A program made the translations under genes and the position numbers. A model generated the notes under the pieces. That model made no database searches. It saw nothing but the letters and a program-made list of their open reading frames with translations, and was not told where the DNA came from. A DNA stretch of 64,000 nucleotides from Bosea sp. NBC_00550 (GTDB lineage: Bacteria; Pseudomonadota; Alphaproteobacteria; Rhizobiales; Beijerinckiaceae), in the NCBI RefSeq assembly GCF_026020075.1, contig NZ_CP102772.1, positions 806,001 to 870,000 on the forward strand, read 5' to 3'. Positions 31,701 to 46,700 of the stretch are shown here, one piece after another. Each line of letters opens with the position of its first letter. The stretch's first letter is position 1.

Positions 31701-34700
31701 CAACACGCTCGCCCGAGACCCAGAGCGCGCCGCCATCGATGCGTTCGAGCTGGTTGATGCAGCGCAGGAAGGTGCTCTTGCCCGAGCCTGACGGGCCGAT
31801 GATGCAGAGCACCTCGCCTTTCGGAATGGCGAGGTCGATGCCTTTCAGGACCTTGAGCTGCCCGAAATGCTTCTCGACCTTCTGGGCGAGGACGAGCGGG
31901 GCGCCGGCGGCGAGATGGTCGGGGTCGATCGTCCTGACATTGGGGAGGGCGGCTTGAGCGAGGATGTCGGTCATCGCGCCACTCCTCAGCGTCGCGCCGG
32001 GGCGGCGACGCCGCGGGCATAATAGGCCTCGGTCCGACCCTGGATCAGGCTGAGGACGGTGACGACGATCACGTACCAGATCGCGGCGACGATCAGCAGT
32101 TCGATCACGCGCGAATTGGCGTAGTAGATGTTCTGTGCGCTGTGCAGGATTTCGGCGAACTGGATCACGCTCGCCAGCGAGGTGAGCTTCACCATGCCGA
32201 TGAACTCGTTGCCGATGGGCGGCACGATCACGCGCATGGCCTGCGGCATGATGATCCGCCGCAGCAGCTTCAGACGCGTCATGCCCAGGGTTTGCGCCGC
32301 TTCGTATTGGCCGTTGTCGACGGAGAGCAGGCCGGCGCGCACCACTTCCGCGGTGAAGGCGCCTTGCTGGATGCCGAGGCCGAGGAGCGCCGCGACGAAG
32401 GGCGTCATCACCTCGACGGTTTTGAACGAGAACAGGCCGGGTATGCCGATGGTCGGGAAGATCAAAGCGAGATTGAACCAGAGCAGCAGCTGCAGAAGCG
32501 CCGGCACGGCCCGGAAGAACCAGATATAGCCGACCGCCGTCTTCGACAACACGGGATTGGCGGACAGCCGCATGATCGCGAAGACGACGCCGAGCGTGAC
32601 GCCGAGGAACATCGCCAGGATCGCCATCACGATCGTATTGACGAGACCTTTCATGATGGCTTCGACCGTCAGGAACTCGGCGACGTAGCTCCACTCGATC
32701 TGCCCGACCGCGAAGGCGCGCACGATCGCGGCCAGCGCCAGGCAGACGATCGCCGCGCCGACGATCCGCCCGAAGTGCCGGCGGGGGACGATGATGAGGT
32801 TGTCGGATTCTGCGATCATCTTGCCTCGATGGCTTCAGGTCGTCGGGGGAGCATGAGGGATAGGCGCAGGCTTGCCGCGCTTTCGATCCTACCGAAGGGG
32901 AACCGGCATAGGACGCGGTTCCGCCGCGCGCGCTTATGATTTATCCCGCTGCGGTATTCGCGTGCCTTATACGCAGACGTCGTTGTCGGTCGCCCCGGTG
33001 CGCGAGGCCGGACCGTCCTCGCAAGCGAGCACCTCCGGCCTGCGCAAGCGAGGCAGCCTGACGGCTTTCATCGGCCGGGCATTACTGCCCGGCGTCGACG
33101 GTCGGTTCCGGAAGGCTCTGCCGCTCGAGGCCGAACTTCTTCAGGGCCTGCTGGTAGCTGCCGTTCTTCATGACCGTCGAGGTTGCCTTGGCGACGGCAT
33201 CGCGCAGCTCGGTGTTCTTCTTGTCGAAGGCGAGGCCGAAGAGCGTCTTGTTCAGCGGTTCGCCGACGAAGGCATAGGTGTTGGGCTCATCCGCCATGAG
33301 ATAGGCGACGTATTCCGGGCCGAGCACGGCGGCGTCGAGCCGGCCCTGCTTGAGTTCGAGTCGGGTCGCCGTGGCGCCGGCCGTGCCGTTGACGGTGATC
33401 GCCGGCTTGCCGGCCCCGGCGCAGTTCTTCTCGCTCCAGGCGGCAGTGACCGGCATGTAGCTCGTGGTGCGGGGCGCGCCGACCGTCTTGCCGCACAGAT
33501 CGGCATTGCTCTTCAGCACGCCGGCCTTGGTCGCCAGCGCGAAGGGCTGCGCGCCGGTGGCGAGGTAGTCGACGAAGGTCAGCTTGTCGCGGCGAGACGG
33601 CAGGTCGCTGATCGCGGTGCCGATCATGTCGATGCGGCCGGTCGTCAGCGAGGTCATGAGCTGCTCGAAGCTCATTTCCTCCCATTTGACGGGGATGCCG
33701 AGTTCCTTGGCGATCGCGTTGACGAGCTCGACGTTGAAGCCGACGCGCTCGTTGGTCTTCGGATCCTTGTAGGCCATGGGCGGGTAGGTGGTTTCGATGC
33801 CGACCGCGATATGCCCGGCGGATTTGAGCGAGGCGGGCAGCGGGACGCTGCCCTGCTGGGCGGCGGCCGGCGTCATTGCCGTCAGGCTGAGCGTCAGGGC
33901 GAATGCGGCTGTCGGGAGATATCGTCGGGCTGCGATTTTGGCGGTCATTGTTGTTCCCCGTTTTGTCGCTGACGAGATCGCGGGCGCCCCAAGGGCAGCC
34001 ACGCTCGACAGGCGGGCGCCTTTCGATCGACGCCGCAGCGATCTTAGCGGGCAGGTTTCGGAACGGGGCGCCCGCGCGCTATGATTTATCTCCGGCCGCT
34101 ATTCGGCGCGCTTATATGCGCGGGGGATTCAAGGCCATCCCATGTGCTGGCCGGCCTGCCGTAGCGGGATCGAAGTAAGCGAGGACTTCTGCGGCGCAGT
34201 CTTCAATTCGGCGGAGTTATGGAGAGGCCGAAAAACTGATAGCCGACGGAATTGCCTTTGGGGCCGCCGTAGTGTCTCTGAATTCGTCGTGCGTCGACGA
34301 AGGGGACCATAATGAAATTTGTCTTGAAGGCTGTGTTTGCCGCAACCGCAATCGTATTGGCGTCGGGAGCCCAGGCTCAGACGTTGAAGACGGTGAAGGC
34401 GCGGGGCGTCCTGAGCTGCGGCATCGGCACCGGGCTCGCCGGCTTCGGCCTCGCCGACGCAGGTGGAACCTGGCGCGGTGTCAATATCGAGTTCTGCCAT
34501 TCGATTGCGGCTGCGATCTTCGGCGATCCGGCGAAGGTGAAGTTCGTTTCGTTGTCCTCGAAGGACCGCTTCACGGCGCTGCAGGCGGGCGAAAGCGACC
34601 TCGTCTCGGCGACGACGACATGGACCATGTCGCGCGACGTCCAGGTCGGCCTGAATTTCCGCACGGTGTTCTACTATGATGGCCAGGGCTTCATGGTGAA

Positions 34701-37700
34701 GAAGTCCACGGGCATCAAATCCGCCAAGGAACTCAGCGGTGCCTCGATCTGCATTCAGCAGGGCACGACCACCGAGCTCAACACCGCGGATTACTTCCGC
34801 AAGAACAACATGAAGTTCGAGCCGGTGACCTTCGCCACCAACAACGAGGCGACGGAGGCATACGAGGCCGGCCGTTGCGACGCCTTCACCACCGACCAGT
34901 CGGGCCTCTATTCCGAGCGCCTGCGCTTCAAGGATCCGTCGGAGCACGTCGTGTTGCCGGAGACGATTTCCAAGGAGCCGCTCGGCTACGCCGTGCGCCA
35001 CGGGGACGACCAGTGGTTCGACATCGTCTCCTGGGCGCAGTACGCGCTCGTGACAGCCGAGGAACTGGGCGTCACTCAGGCCAATATCGACGAGATGCGC
35101 GAGAAGTCAGACAACCCCGACATCAGGCGCCTGCTCGGCAAGGAAGGCGCCTTCGGCCAGTCGCTCGGGCTCGATAACGACTGGGCCTACCGCATCATCA
35201 AGACCGCCGGAAACTACGGCGAGATCTTCGAGCGCAATCTCGGGCAGCAGTCGCCGCTGAAGATCGCGCGCGGACAAAATGCGCTCTGGACGAATGGCGG
35301 CCTGCAATACGCGCCGCCGATCCGCTAGGCGAGCGCCGGCAGCTGCGCGTCGCGCGATCGACGTGCCGCTTTCCAAAAGATGGGCCCGGCCGCACTGCGG
35401 CTGGGCCTTTTTGCTCAAGCCTGTTTCACACCAGGGACAGCAGGGCTGGTCTCGCTGAGGGGCCCGCAGCTGATGCGTCAAAGTGGTTGTCGGCCGGCAA
35501 GCGGCCCGGACGCTCACTCGAAAAGGGCATGCGCCTCGGGCGTGTATCGAGACAGTTTCTCGCGATCGATCACGACCCCCAGCCCCGGCAGGTCCGGTAT
35601 GGTCAGCCAACCCTCCTCATCGAGCGCGAAGGGCTCGGCCAGGATGCCGTCGACATAGGGGCTGCCGCCGATGAACTCCACGAGGTCGGCATCGGGGAAG
35701 GCGGAGGCCATCTGCAGATCCGCGGCCAGGCCGAGCGCCGTATTCCAGCCATGGCCGACATATCGGATGCCGAGATCGTAGGCCATCCAGGCGATGCGGC
35801 GCTGTTCCGAGATGCCGCCGACCTTGGTGACATCCGGCTGGACGATGTCGACTGCGCCGGTGGTCAGCCAGGGGATGAAGCTCTGGCGCCGGGTCAGCAC
35901 CTCGCAGCCGGCGATCGGCACGGGGGAGGATCGGCGCAATTCGCGGTAGTCGTCGATCGCATCGGGCCTGACCGGCTCCTCGAACCATCCGACCTCGTAG
36001 TCGGCCAGCATCTCAGCCGTGCGCTTGGCCCATTTCAGCCCGTGTGGCCACAGCGCGTCGCTGGCGCCGGCGTCGACGAAGAGCTTGGCGCGCTCGCCTG
36101 CGGCCTCGCGCGCGGCGCGCACGATCGCCTCGTCCAGCTTGACGTCGAGCGCGCGGCCAAATGGGCCCCAGCCGATCTTGAACGCCGTGAAACCTTTGTC
36201 GCGAAAGCCGGCGACCACATCCCTCATCGCATCAGGTTCCTCCATCAGGAGCGAGCAATAAGGCTGCACGCGTTCGCGATAGCGGCCGCCGAGCAACCGT
36301 CCGACGCTGAGTCCGGTGGCCTGGCCGAGGATATCCCAGAGCGCGATATCGATGCCGCTGATCGTGTGGGTCAGCGTGCCGCCGCGGCCCATCCAGAAGG
36401 TGTTCTGATGCAGCTTCTCGCTGACGAAATCGGGGGACAGCGCATCGGCTCCAATGAAGAGCGGCTCCAGCACCTTGAGCGCGGCCTGCACGAGGCGTCC
36501 GTCCGTGAAGACGCTGCCACAGCCGATGAGCCCCTGATCCGTGTGGACGGCGATCAGCGCGTGAATTGAATCCTCCGGCCGGATTTCCGCCGACCAACCC
36601 CCTTTCGGGCTTTCCCCGAAGAGAGGCGCCGCCTCGATGCGGGTGATCCGGAAAGGCGGCAGCCCCGGCCGGCTCCGCGCGCGCGTCTGCTGGATGGCCT
36701 GATCGGTCACTATGCGTCCCTTTCCCTGCGGCGCTGCGCGACGATGGCCTCGTAGTCCATCGCGTGGTTCATGACGGTGATGTGGTCATCGAGCGTGCGT
36801 GCGATCTCTTCGATGTCGCCGGCTTCGAAGGCGGCGAGCAGATCGACATGCTCCTCGACGACGCCGGCCATCGGCTTTCCGAAAGTCGCGAGGCCGAAGA
36901 TGATCGTGCATTGCGGCGCGAGCGTCTCCCACAAATCGAGCGTGACGCTGTTGCCGCCGAGCTGGCAGAGAGCGCGGTGGAAGCGGGTATCGGCGACCGC
37001 AACGCCATAAGCGCTGCCGCGAGCCGCCATCAGCTCCATCTCGGAGACCGCGCTGCGCAGCTCATCGAGATGGCTACCGCGGTTTCGGCCTGCGGTGACG
37101 GCGCGCGCCGTTGCGCTGGCTTCCAGCGCGATGCGGGCCTCGATCAGGTCCGCGACGCGCTCGTTCGTGACCGGGCGCAGGCGGATGCCCTTATAGGCTT
37201 CGCTGACCACGACGCCCTGGCTTTCCAGCAGGCGCAGCGCCTCGCGCACCGGCACACGGCTCACCCCTAGTTTCCGGGCGAGCTCGACCTCGACGATGCG
37301 GTCGCCCGGCAGGATCAGTCCTGCGGCCGCGCCCGCTATGATCGCCTCGATCGCATGATCGACGAGGGTCTGGGGCTGGAGCGGCTGCCAGTCCGGGCTG
37401 GGAGGTCCAGCCCTTTCGATCGCCTCGGCGCGCTCGCCAGTCTCCGTCATTCAGGCCTCGCTCGACTCTCGCTTGACACTTTGTATGATCGTATACAATC
37501 CTACAAACACAAGGGCAAGGAGGGGTTGGCCATGACGTCCGAGAGTCGGGTGCGCTGTGACATCGACTTCGAGGCATCGGGGCGACAGGCCGGCTATCTG
37601 CGCGCGCCGCTTTCCCGCAACACCTCTGGTTGGGGAACAGTCGAAATTCCTCTCGTCAGCGTGAAAAATGGCACCGGCCCCACGATCCTGTTCACCGGCG

Positions 37701-40700
37701 GGGTCCATGGCGACGAGTATGAGGGGCAGATCGCCATCTCTCGCCTCGCGCGCAGCCTCGATCCGGCCTCGGTTCAGGGGCGCGTCATCATGATTCCCGC
37801 CCTCAACATGCCCGCGGTGATGAACGACACGCGGCTCTCGCCCGTCGACAATCGCGATCTGAACCGCTGCTTTCCGGGCAACCCGAAGGGCACTTTCTCG
37901 GAGATGTTGGCCCATTTCGTCGATGCGGTGCTGCTGCCGCTGGTCGATGTCTCGGTCGATCTGCATACGGCAGGTCATTCCGGCGATTCCGCACTCTCGA
38001 CCAACATGCATTATGTCGACGATGCCAGTTTGCGGGAGCGCACCATGGCGGCGGCTGCGGCGTTCGGCGCGCCCTACAATGTCGTTTTCTGGGGCGTCGA
38101 CGAGGGCGCAACCCTGACCTCCTCGGTCGAGCGGCGCGGCATTCTTTCGCTCGGGACCGAACTCGGCGGCTGGGGCCGCGTCAATGTCGAGGGCGTGCGC
38201 ATCGCCGACCGGGCCTTGACCAACATCCTCAAGCATTTCGGGCTGATGGAGGGCACGCCGGATACCCGCCAGCGCGACGGCTCTCCCGAAACCCGCCACA
38301 TGATGGTGCGCGATGCGTCCGGCTACTCGTTCTCGCCGGCAGGCGGCTTGTTCGAGCCGCGCAACGTCGTCGGCGACGTCTGCCGCGCGGGAGAGCTCGC
38401 CGGATCCCTGCATTTCGTCGAGGATGTCGACCGCTCGCCCCTCGAGGTCCGCTACCGCCGCGACGGCGTGCTGTGGATGTCGGCGGGACCAGGTCGCGTG
38501 CAGCGCGGCGATGTCGTCGCCGTGCTGATGGAGGATTACGACGCGCGGCGAGCCGCAGCCTGACTGTCTTCGTGCCTGACCATCAATCCGCAGGGGAGAA
38601 GAACATGGCAAAGCACATCATCCTCGGCGCCGCTGTCGCGGTCGCCATTGCCCTGGGAGGGGCGCCGGCCGCGATGGCCCAGCGCAAGGGTGGCGACGTC
38701 GTCGTCGGCATCAGCCAGGCGCCACCCTCGCTCGATGCGCAGATCACTTCGGCGCAGGCCTCCCGGAACATCACGCTCCACATCTTCGAGACGCTCTACG
38801 CCCGCGACGAGAACGCCAAGCCCGTGCCCGAGCTGGCCGAGGGCGTCACGGTCTCGGCCGACGGCAAGACCTATGTCTTCCCGATCCGCAAGGACGTGAC
38901 CTTCCACAACGGCAAGAAGCTCGATGCCGGCGACGTGGTGGCCTCGCTCGAACGCTATCGCAAGATCGGAGCCTCGCCAGCCCTCGTCGCTGCCATTGAT
39001 GCGGTCAAGGCGAGTGGCGAGCACGAGGTCACGGTCACGCTGAAGCAGCCGCAATCGACCTTCCTCGACAACCTGTCATCGCCGCGTGCGCCGATCGCGA
39101 TCTATCCGGCGAGCGAGGCTGCCAAGGAGGCCGGCAAGATCGAGATCGTCGGCACCGGCCCCTACAAATTCGTCGAGTACAAGCCGGACAGCCACGTCAA
39201 GCTGACGCGCTATGACGGCTATGCGCCCAATCCGAAGGGAACCGGCCGCGACGGCTTCGCCGGCAGGAAGGAAGCCTTCCTGGACACGGTGACCTTCCGC
39301 TTCATGCCGGAGGGCGGAGCGCGGACGGCGGCGCTCGAAGCCGGCCAGATCCAGTTCAACGAGACCGTCGACGGCCCGACGGCGAAGCGCCTCGGCACCG
39401 ATAACCGCTTCACCATCCACAAGGTGATGCCGTTCGGCCTGCAGGTCATCAAGTTCAACCAGGCTCAAGCACCGGCCAATGACGTGAACTTCCGGCTCGC
39501 CGTCCAGGCGGCGCTGGACATGGAGGAGATCATGGCGATCTCCTACGCCGACATCTATCAGCTCGATCCGAGCTGGCTCTATCCCGGCTCCGCCTTTTAC
39601 GGGACGGCCGGCAGCGACAAGTACAACAAGGCCGATCTGAAGCTCGCCAAGGAACTGCTCGGCAAGTCCTCCTACAAGGGCGGCAAGGTCACCTTCATCG
39701 TCGACAACCTGCGCGCCAATGTCGACACCGCGACGGTGGTGCAGCAGCGGCTCAAGGAGATCGGCGTCGATGTCGACATCGCCGTCTCCGACTGGCCGAC
39801 GGTCTCGAAGATCGGCTTCACGCCGACAGGCTGGACGTTCTGGACCCACGGCTTCGGCATCGAGCCCTTCGAAGGACCCGGATCGGTGATGGCGCCCTGG
39901 GTCAACGGCCTCTCGCAGCAGGCGAAGGACCCGGAGATCGACCGCATCGCCGCCGCCTTCAACGCCGAGCTGGACGAAGCCAGGCGCAAGGCACTCTACG
40001 TCGCCTTCCAGAAACATATGTACGACGCTGCAGTCGCCATGAAGGCCGGCAATTACGGCGTCTTCCAGGCCTCGACGGCCAAGCTCAAGAACTTCAAGCC
40101 CTATCGCATCCCCCGCATGTGGGGCGTCTGGCTGGAGCCCTGAGCGCGCGTGGTCGATGCCAGCCGTCATAGGCATCGGCCGTCGCCTCAACTGCGGCGT
40201 CATCCCGGACAAGCCGCGAAGCGGCGCCGATCCGGGATCCATGCCTGAACCTTCATCGGAAGCGTTCCGGAATGGATTCCGGGTCTCCCGGAGCCTGTCA
40301 TCGGGCCGACGAAGGTGGGTCCCGGTGGGTCGCCCGGGATGACCCGCACTTGTCAAAATGAAGCGCCAACGCTCGGAAGGAGGGCGGCATGGGAAGTTTT
40401 CTGATCCGCCGACTCGCGGGCGCCTTCGTCGTGCTCGCGCTGGTATCGCTGATGTCCTTCGCGCTGATCTGGCTGGTGCCGGGCGATCCCGCGGCGGCCT
40501 TTCTCGACGCCTCGGCAACACCGCAGCAGATCGCCACGCTGCGCAGCGCGCTCGGGCTCGACCTGTCGCTGCCCCAGCAGATGCTGGGCTGGTACGGCCG
40601 CATTTTGAGCGGCGACCTCGGCCAGTCGATCCTGCTGAACCGCTCGGTGAGCGCCGCCCTGATCGAGAGGCTGCCGGTCACGCTCTCGCTGGCGGCATTG

Positions 40701-43700
40701 GCGCTCGCCTTCGCCGTGCTCTTCGGTGTCGCTGCCGGAATCATCGCGGCCGTCAACCACAACCGCTGGCCCGATCAGGCGGTGATGACCACGGCTTTGC
40801 TGGGTCTTTCCGTGCCGGATTTCTGGCTCGGTCTCGTAATGGTCCTGGTCTTCGCGGTTTCGCTGGGATGGCTGCCGAGCGGCGGCTTCACACCCTTCAT
40901 GGAATCGCCGGGAGTTTGGCTGCGTGGCATGATCCTGCCGGCCCTGACGCTAGGCCTCGTCCAGGTCGGCTTCATCGCCCGGATGGCGCGCGCGTCCATG
41001 CTCGACACGCTCGGGCAAGACTATGTACGGACAGCCGATGCCAAGGGCCTGGCGAAGCTCGACGTCGTCCTGCGGCATGCCCTGCCCAATGCCATGATCC
41101 CGATCCTGACCGTCATCGGCATCGTCTCCGGCGCATTGCTGGGCGGCGCGGTCATCGTCGAGCAGGTCTTCTCGATCCCGGGGATCGGCCGCCTGATCGT
41201 CGGTGCGATCGCGTCCCGCGATTTCCCCGTGCTGCAAGGCGGGCTGCTTTTCCTCGCCGTCGTCTATCTCGCGATCAATCTTGTGGTCGACATCCTCTAC
41301 GCCGTGGTCGATCCCCGGGTGAGGCTGTCGTGACGCAGGGCATGCCGCTCGCCGGCCGCGCCGTCTGGGGACGCCTGCTGCGCAACCGTTCTTTCGTGAT
41401 CGGGGCCGTGCTCGTGCTGGCCATGGTCTCGGTCGCGCTGCTCGCCGGCCTGCTGTCGCCGTTCGATCCTCTGCGCAGCAATATTCGCGCCCGGCTCGTG
41501 GCGCCGGACGCCGTCCACTGGTTCGGCACCGACCATTTCGGGCGCGACATCCTTTCGCGCGTCATGGTCGGGGCGCGCATCTCGCTCGCCATTGGCGCCT
41601 TCACCGTCGTGGTGGCCGGCATCGCGGGCACGCTCAGCGGCGCGGTCGCCGGCTTCTTCTACCGTCTCGACCAGCCGATCATGCGCGTGATGGACGCGTT
41701 GATGGCTTTCCCCTCGATCGTGCTCGCCATGGTCGTCTCGGCGGTGCTCGGCGCTTCGCTGAACAATGTCGTGATCGCGCTCGCTATCGCGACGACGCCG
41801 CACACGGCCCGCATCGTGCGCGCTTCCGTGCTGCTGGAGCGGGAGCAGGAATACGTGTCCGCCGCCCGCTCGATCGGCCTCGGCGAATGGACCATTCTGT
41901 TCAAGCATGTGCTTCGCAATGCGGCCGGCCCGCTGATCGTGCGGCTGACCTATGTCTTCGCCATTGCGATCCTCGCCGAGGCGGCGCTGTCCTTCGTCGG
42001 CGCCGGTCCGCCGCCCCCGGCAGCCTCTTTCGGCTCGATCATCGCCCAAGGCCGCGACTTCATGCGCGAAGCGCCCTGGATCACGGTGTTTCCCGGCCTC
42101 GCGATCATCGTCTGCGTGCTCGGCCTCAACCTCCTCGGCGACGGCTTGCGCGACGTGCTCGACCCTCGCCTGAAATTCTGACCCGCCGGAGCCGCCCGAT
42201 GAAGCGCATCCTGATCGCCGACTGCAAGCAGGAGATCTCCTCCTTCAATCCGCTGCCGTCGCATTACGAGAATTTCCTGATCGGCCATGGCGAGGGGCTC
42301 TACGACCAGCGCGGCAAGAACCAGGAACTCGGCGGCGCACTCGCGGTCTTCGATGCCCGGCCCGATATCGAGATCGTGCCGACGATCTGCGCCCGTGCCG
42401 GCAGTGCCGGGCTGCTCTCGGCCGAAGGCTGGAAGAAGCTGTCCGAGGAGATTCTGGCCGCGATCTCCGCAAAGCTTGACGGCATCGACGGCATCTATGT
42501 CTCGCTGCATGGCGCGATGGGTGCCGATGGCGAACTCGACCCGGAAGGCTACCTGCTGGAGAAGCTGCGCGAGCGGGTCGGCCCGGACATGCCGATCGTC
42601 ATCTCGCTCGACCTGCACGGCATCCTTACCGACCGCATGCTGCGCAACGTCGACGGCTTCGCGATCTACTGGACCTATCCGCATGTCGATTTCGCCGATA
42701 CCGGCCGGCGCGCCGCCGAACTGCTGCTGAAGCTGATGGATGGCGGGATCAAACCCGTCGCCGCCCGCGTGGTCATTCCCGCGTTGGTACGCGGCGACGA
42801 GCTCATCACCAAGACCGGCTGCTATGGCGAGCTCCTCGCCGAATGCCGCCGGCTGGAGGAGGAGGGGCGGGCGCTCGCGTCCGGCATCATGATCGGCAAC
42901 CCCTTCACCGACGTGCCGGAACTGTGCTCGCAGGTGCTCGTCCTCACCGATGGCGACAGGGAGACGGCCGAGCGCGAGGCCATCCGGCTGGCCGAGGAAT
43001 TCTGGCCGCTGCGCTTTCGCATGCAGGGCAAGCTCGTGCCTGTTGACCGCGCCATCGGCCAGGCACGCAGCATCGACGGCCCCGTGATCTTCACCGATGC
43101 CGCCGATGCGAACTCGTCCGGCGCCTCCGGCGACAGCAATGCGATCCTGGCCGCGCTTCGAGACGCTGGCTACGGCAAGCGCGTGCTGGCCCAGATCATC
43201 GATGCGCCGGCGGCCGCAGCTGCCCACGAAGCCGGCGTCGGAGTGACCGTGACGCTCACCCTCGGTGGCACGATCGATCCCGCCCGCTTCCCGCCGATGC
43301 CGGTGACCGCGACGGTCAAGCTGCTCTCGGACGGAGAGGCATCGCTGGAGACGATGAAGGCGCCTCTCCGGGCTGGGCCGACCGCCGTGCTGACCTACGA
43401 CAACGTCACCGTCGTCGTGATGAGCCGCTCCGTCAGCCTGTTCGACCGCGCCATGTACTACGCCAACGGGCTCGACCCGGCCGATTTCGACCTGATCGTG
43501 GTGAAGTCGCCCCACACCGAGTTCCACATGTACGACCAGTGGTGCGCGCGGAACTTCAACGTCGACGCTCCCGGCGCAACCTCCGCGAACCTGAAGAGCC
43601 TCGGCCATCGCATCTGCGCCCGCCCGGTCTATCCGCTCGACGAGAACGTCTCCTTCGCGCCGCGCGCGACGATCTACGAACTGTGAGGAGCAAGCCTGTG

Positions 43701-46700
43701 CCCAGCATCGAAGCCGTAGACTTCTTCTACCTCGCCATGCCCGTGGTCACCGACGAGGCCGACGGAAGCCAGGATGCGCTGCTCGTGCGGGTGGCGGCGG
43801 GAGGCCATATCGGTTGGGGCGAATGCGAGGCAGCGCCGCTGCCTTCCATCGCTGCCTTCATCTGCCCCATGTCCCATGGCGTCTGCCGGCCGGTGGCGGA
43901 TTCCGTGCTGGGCCAACCGCTGGAGAGCCCCGCGGACATTGCGCGCATCGCTGCGGCGGTGGCCTACAACTCGATGGACCTGCTGCAGGCGCCCCATACC
44001 TTCTCGGGCGTCGAAATGGCCTTATGGGATATCCTCGGCAAGATGCGTTCCCAGCCGGTCTGGCGCCTGCTCGGCTACGGCAAGAGTACCCCCAAGACGC
44101 CCTATGCCTCCGTCCTCTTCGGCGACAGCCCGCAGGAGACGCTCGAACGCGCCCGCGACGCCAGGAAACGAAGCTTCCGCGCCGCGAAGTTCGGCTGGGG
44201 CCCGATCGGCCGCGGCAGTGTCGAGGCCGATGCCGAGCATTTCGTGGCGGCGCGCGAGGGGCTCGGAGAGGATGGCATTCTACTGGTCGACACCGGCCAG
44301 ATATTCATTGAGGACGTCGAGCGCGCGGCGGCGAGGCTGCCCGCCATGGAGAAGGCCCATGTGCTCTGGTTCGAGGAGCCCTTCCACGCCAGCGCGTTGG
44401 AGGCCTACGGGGCTCTCGCCAAGCGCAGCCGAAAAGTGCGTCTTGCCGGCGGCGAAGGGGCTCATAACGAATCCATGGCCAAGCAGCTGATCGACTATGG
44501 CGGCATCGGCTACATCCAGATCGATTGCGGCCGGATCGGGGGCATCGGCCCGTCGAAGGCGGTTGCCGATTATGCGGTGGCGAAGGGCGTGACCTTCGTC
44601 AATCACACCTTCACCTCGCATCTGGCGCTGTCGGCCTCGCTGCAGCCCTATGCCGGTCTCGCCGACCATGAAATCTGCGAGTATCCGGCCATGCCGAAGC
44701 CGCTCGCAACGGCGATCACGGCCAGCCCCATCGGGCGCGACACGCTGGGCAGGGTCGCAGCACCGGATGCTCCGGGTCTCGGAATTGAGGTCGATACCGC
44801 GGCGCTTCGCAGCTATCTTCAGGATGTTGAAATCGTGGTCGCAGGAGAGCGGCTTTATAGTACTCCTTCTCTCTGAAGGGCATACGGAACAGCCCCATCT
44901 GCGAGAAGCCTGATGACGACCTCCTCCTGCCCGCCGATAGATGACGCCGACTGGCCGGAAGCGATTGCCGGGATGAAGGGCGGTTTCGCCGGAGCGCTCA
45001 ACGTCTATCGCACCATGGCGCACCATCCCGAGCTGCTGAAGGCCTGGGCGCCGCTGCGCCAGCATGTCGTCAAGGACAGCGCTCTCGGCCCGGTGCGCTC
45101 GGAGCTGGTGATTTTGCGCGCGGCGCATCGCATGGGCTCGCCCTATGAGTGGGCGCATCACGTCAGCCGTTCGCGGGTGCTCGGGATGAGCGACGAGCGC
45201 ATCATCGCGATGCGTGGCATGCCGGAAGGCGAGGATGGGCTGATCGCGCGCGCCGTCGACGCTCTGTTCGACGACCGTCGCCTGTCGCCCGCCCTCGAAG
45301 CCGAACTGGCCGCCGCCCTCGGCCGCAAGGCCGTCTTCGACCTGATCGCGACGGTCGGGTTCTATTCGGTCCTCGGCTATATACTGATGACCTACGACAC
45401 GCCGATCGACACTGCCGTCGCGGCGGAGATGGCCGAGCGGCCGCTCGCGGAAGCAGGCCCGCCTAAGAGCGACTGAGCGGGCTCGTTCGTCTAAGATCCC
45501 ATCGGCCTCCACGCGTCGTCGTCGCCGAGTTCCGCCAGCGCCAAACAGAACGCGGCCTGCATCGCCGCATGGGTGAGAGCATCGGGCGCAAGCTCCCCGA
45601 ACTCGCAATGCAATACCGACGTGCTGCCGCTTCTGGCCACCCCGACGAACACCCGCCCGATGGGATTGCCGTCCTCGTCCGACGCCGATCACGCGGTCCC
45701 CGTGGCGATCGACGTTGTGCAGAACGGCACGAAAACGTCGCCGTAAACCGGGAACTCCGATCCAGGGCGGGGGTTCATTGCGGACAGCGCCTTTTCCGAA
45801 GGAGCCACCATGTCGGCGCAATCAAAGCGGGGAAGCTCTCCGGGCATTCGCGACGAAGCCGAGAACAACCGTTTCGTGATGACGGTTCCGGGCGGGGAAG
45901 CCTTCGCTACCTACAGGCGCATCGATGACTATCTGGTCGTCTCGCATACCGAGGTTCCGCAGACATTGCGCGGCCGCGGTGTCGGCTCGGAGCTGGCTCG
46001 GGCGCTGTTCGAGCCTGCCCGGGATCGTGGCGAGCGGATCGTCCCCGCGTGTTCCTTCATTGCCGACTGGGCGAGGCGGCATCCCGAGTATCAGGACGTT
46101 CTCGACGGCCGGAGGGAGCTGGCGCGATGATCGATCATGTCTCCGTGGGAAGCAACGATCTGCCCAGAGCGCGGGCCTTCTACGACGCGGTGCTGGCCGA
46201 GCTTGGGCTGCGTCTCCTGAGCAGCACCGGCCGTTCGGCGGATTATGGCGTCAGCGGCATCCTGTTCAGCATCGAGGCGCCGGTCGACGGCAACCGCGCT
46301 TCCGGCGGGAACGGAACCCATATCGCATTCTCGGCCGGCAGCCGGGACGTGGTCGACGGCTTCTACCGGGCTGCCTTAGCCCGTGGCGGCGCCGATGCAG
46401 GCCCGCCGGGCCTTCGTCCCTAATATGACGCCCATTATTACGGCGCATTCGTCTTCGATCCCGATGGCAACAAGATCGAAGCCGTCACCCGCTCATCCAG
46501 GTGAACCCACTCACTCAGTGAAGGAGGACGACATGCCTGCAAAATCCGCAGCCCAGCAGAAGGCCGCCGGCGCCGCGCTCGCGGCAAAGCGTGGCGATAT
46601 GAAGAAGAGCGAGCTCAAGGGCGCTTCCAAATCGATGGAAAAATCGATGAGCGAGAGCGAGCTCGACAAGATGGCTTCGACGAAGCGCAAGGGAAAGCCC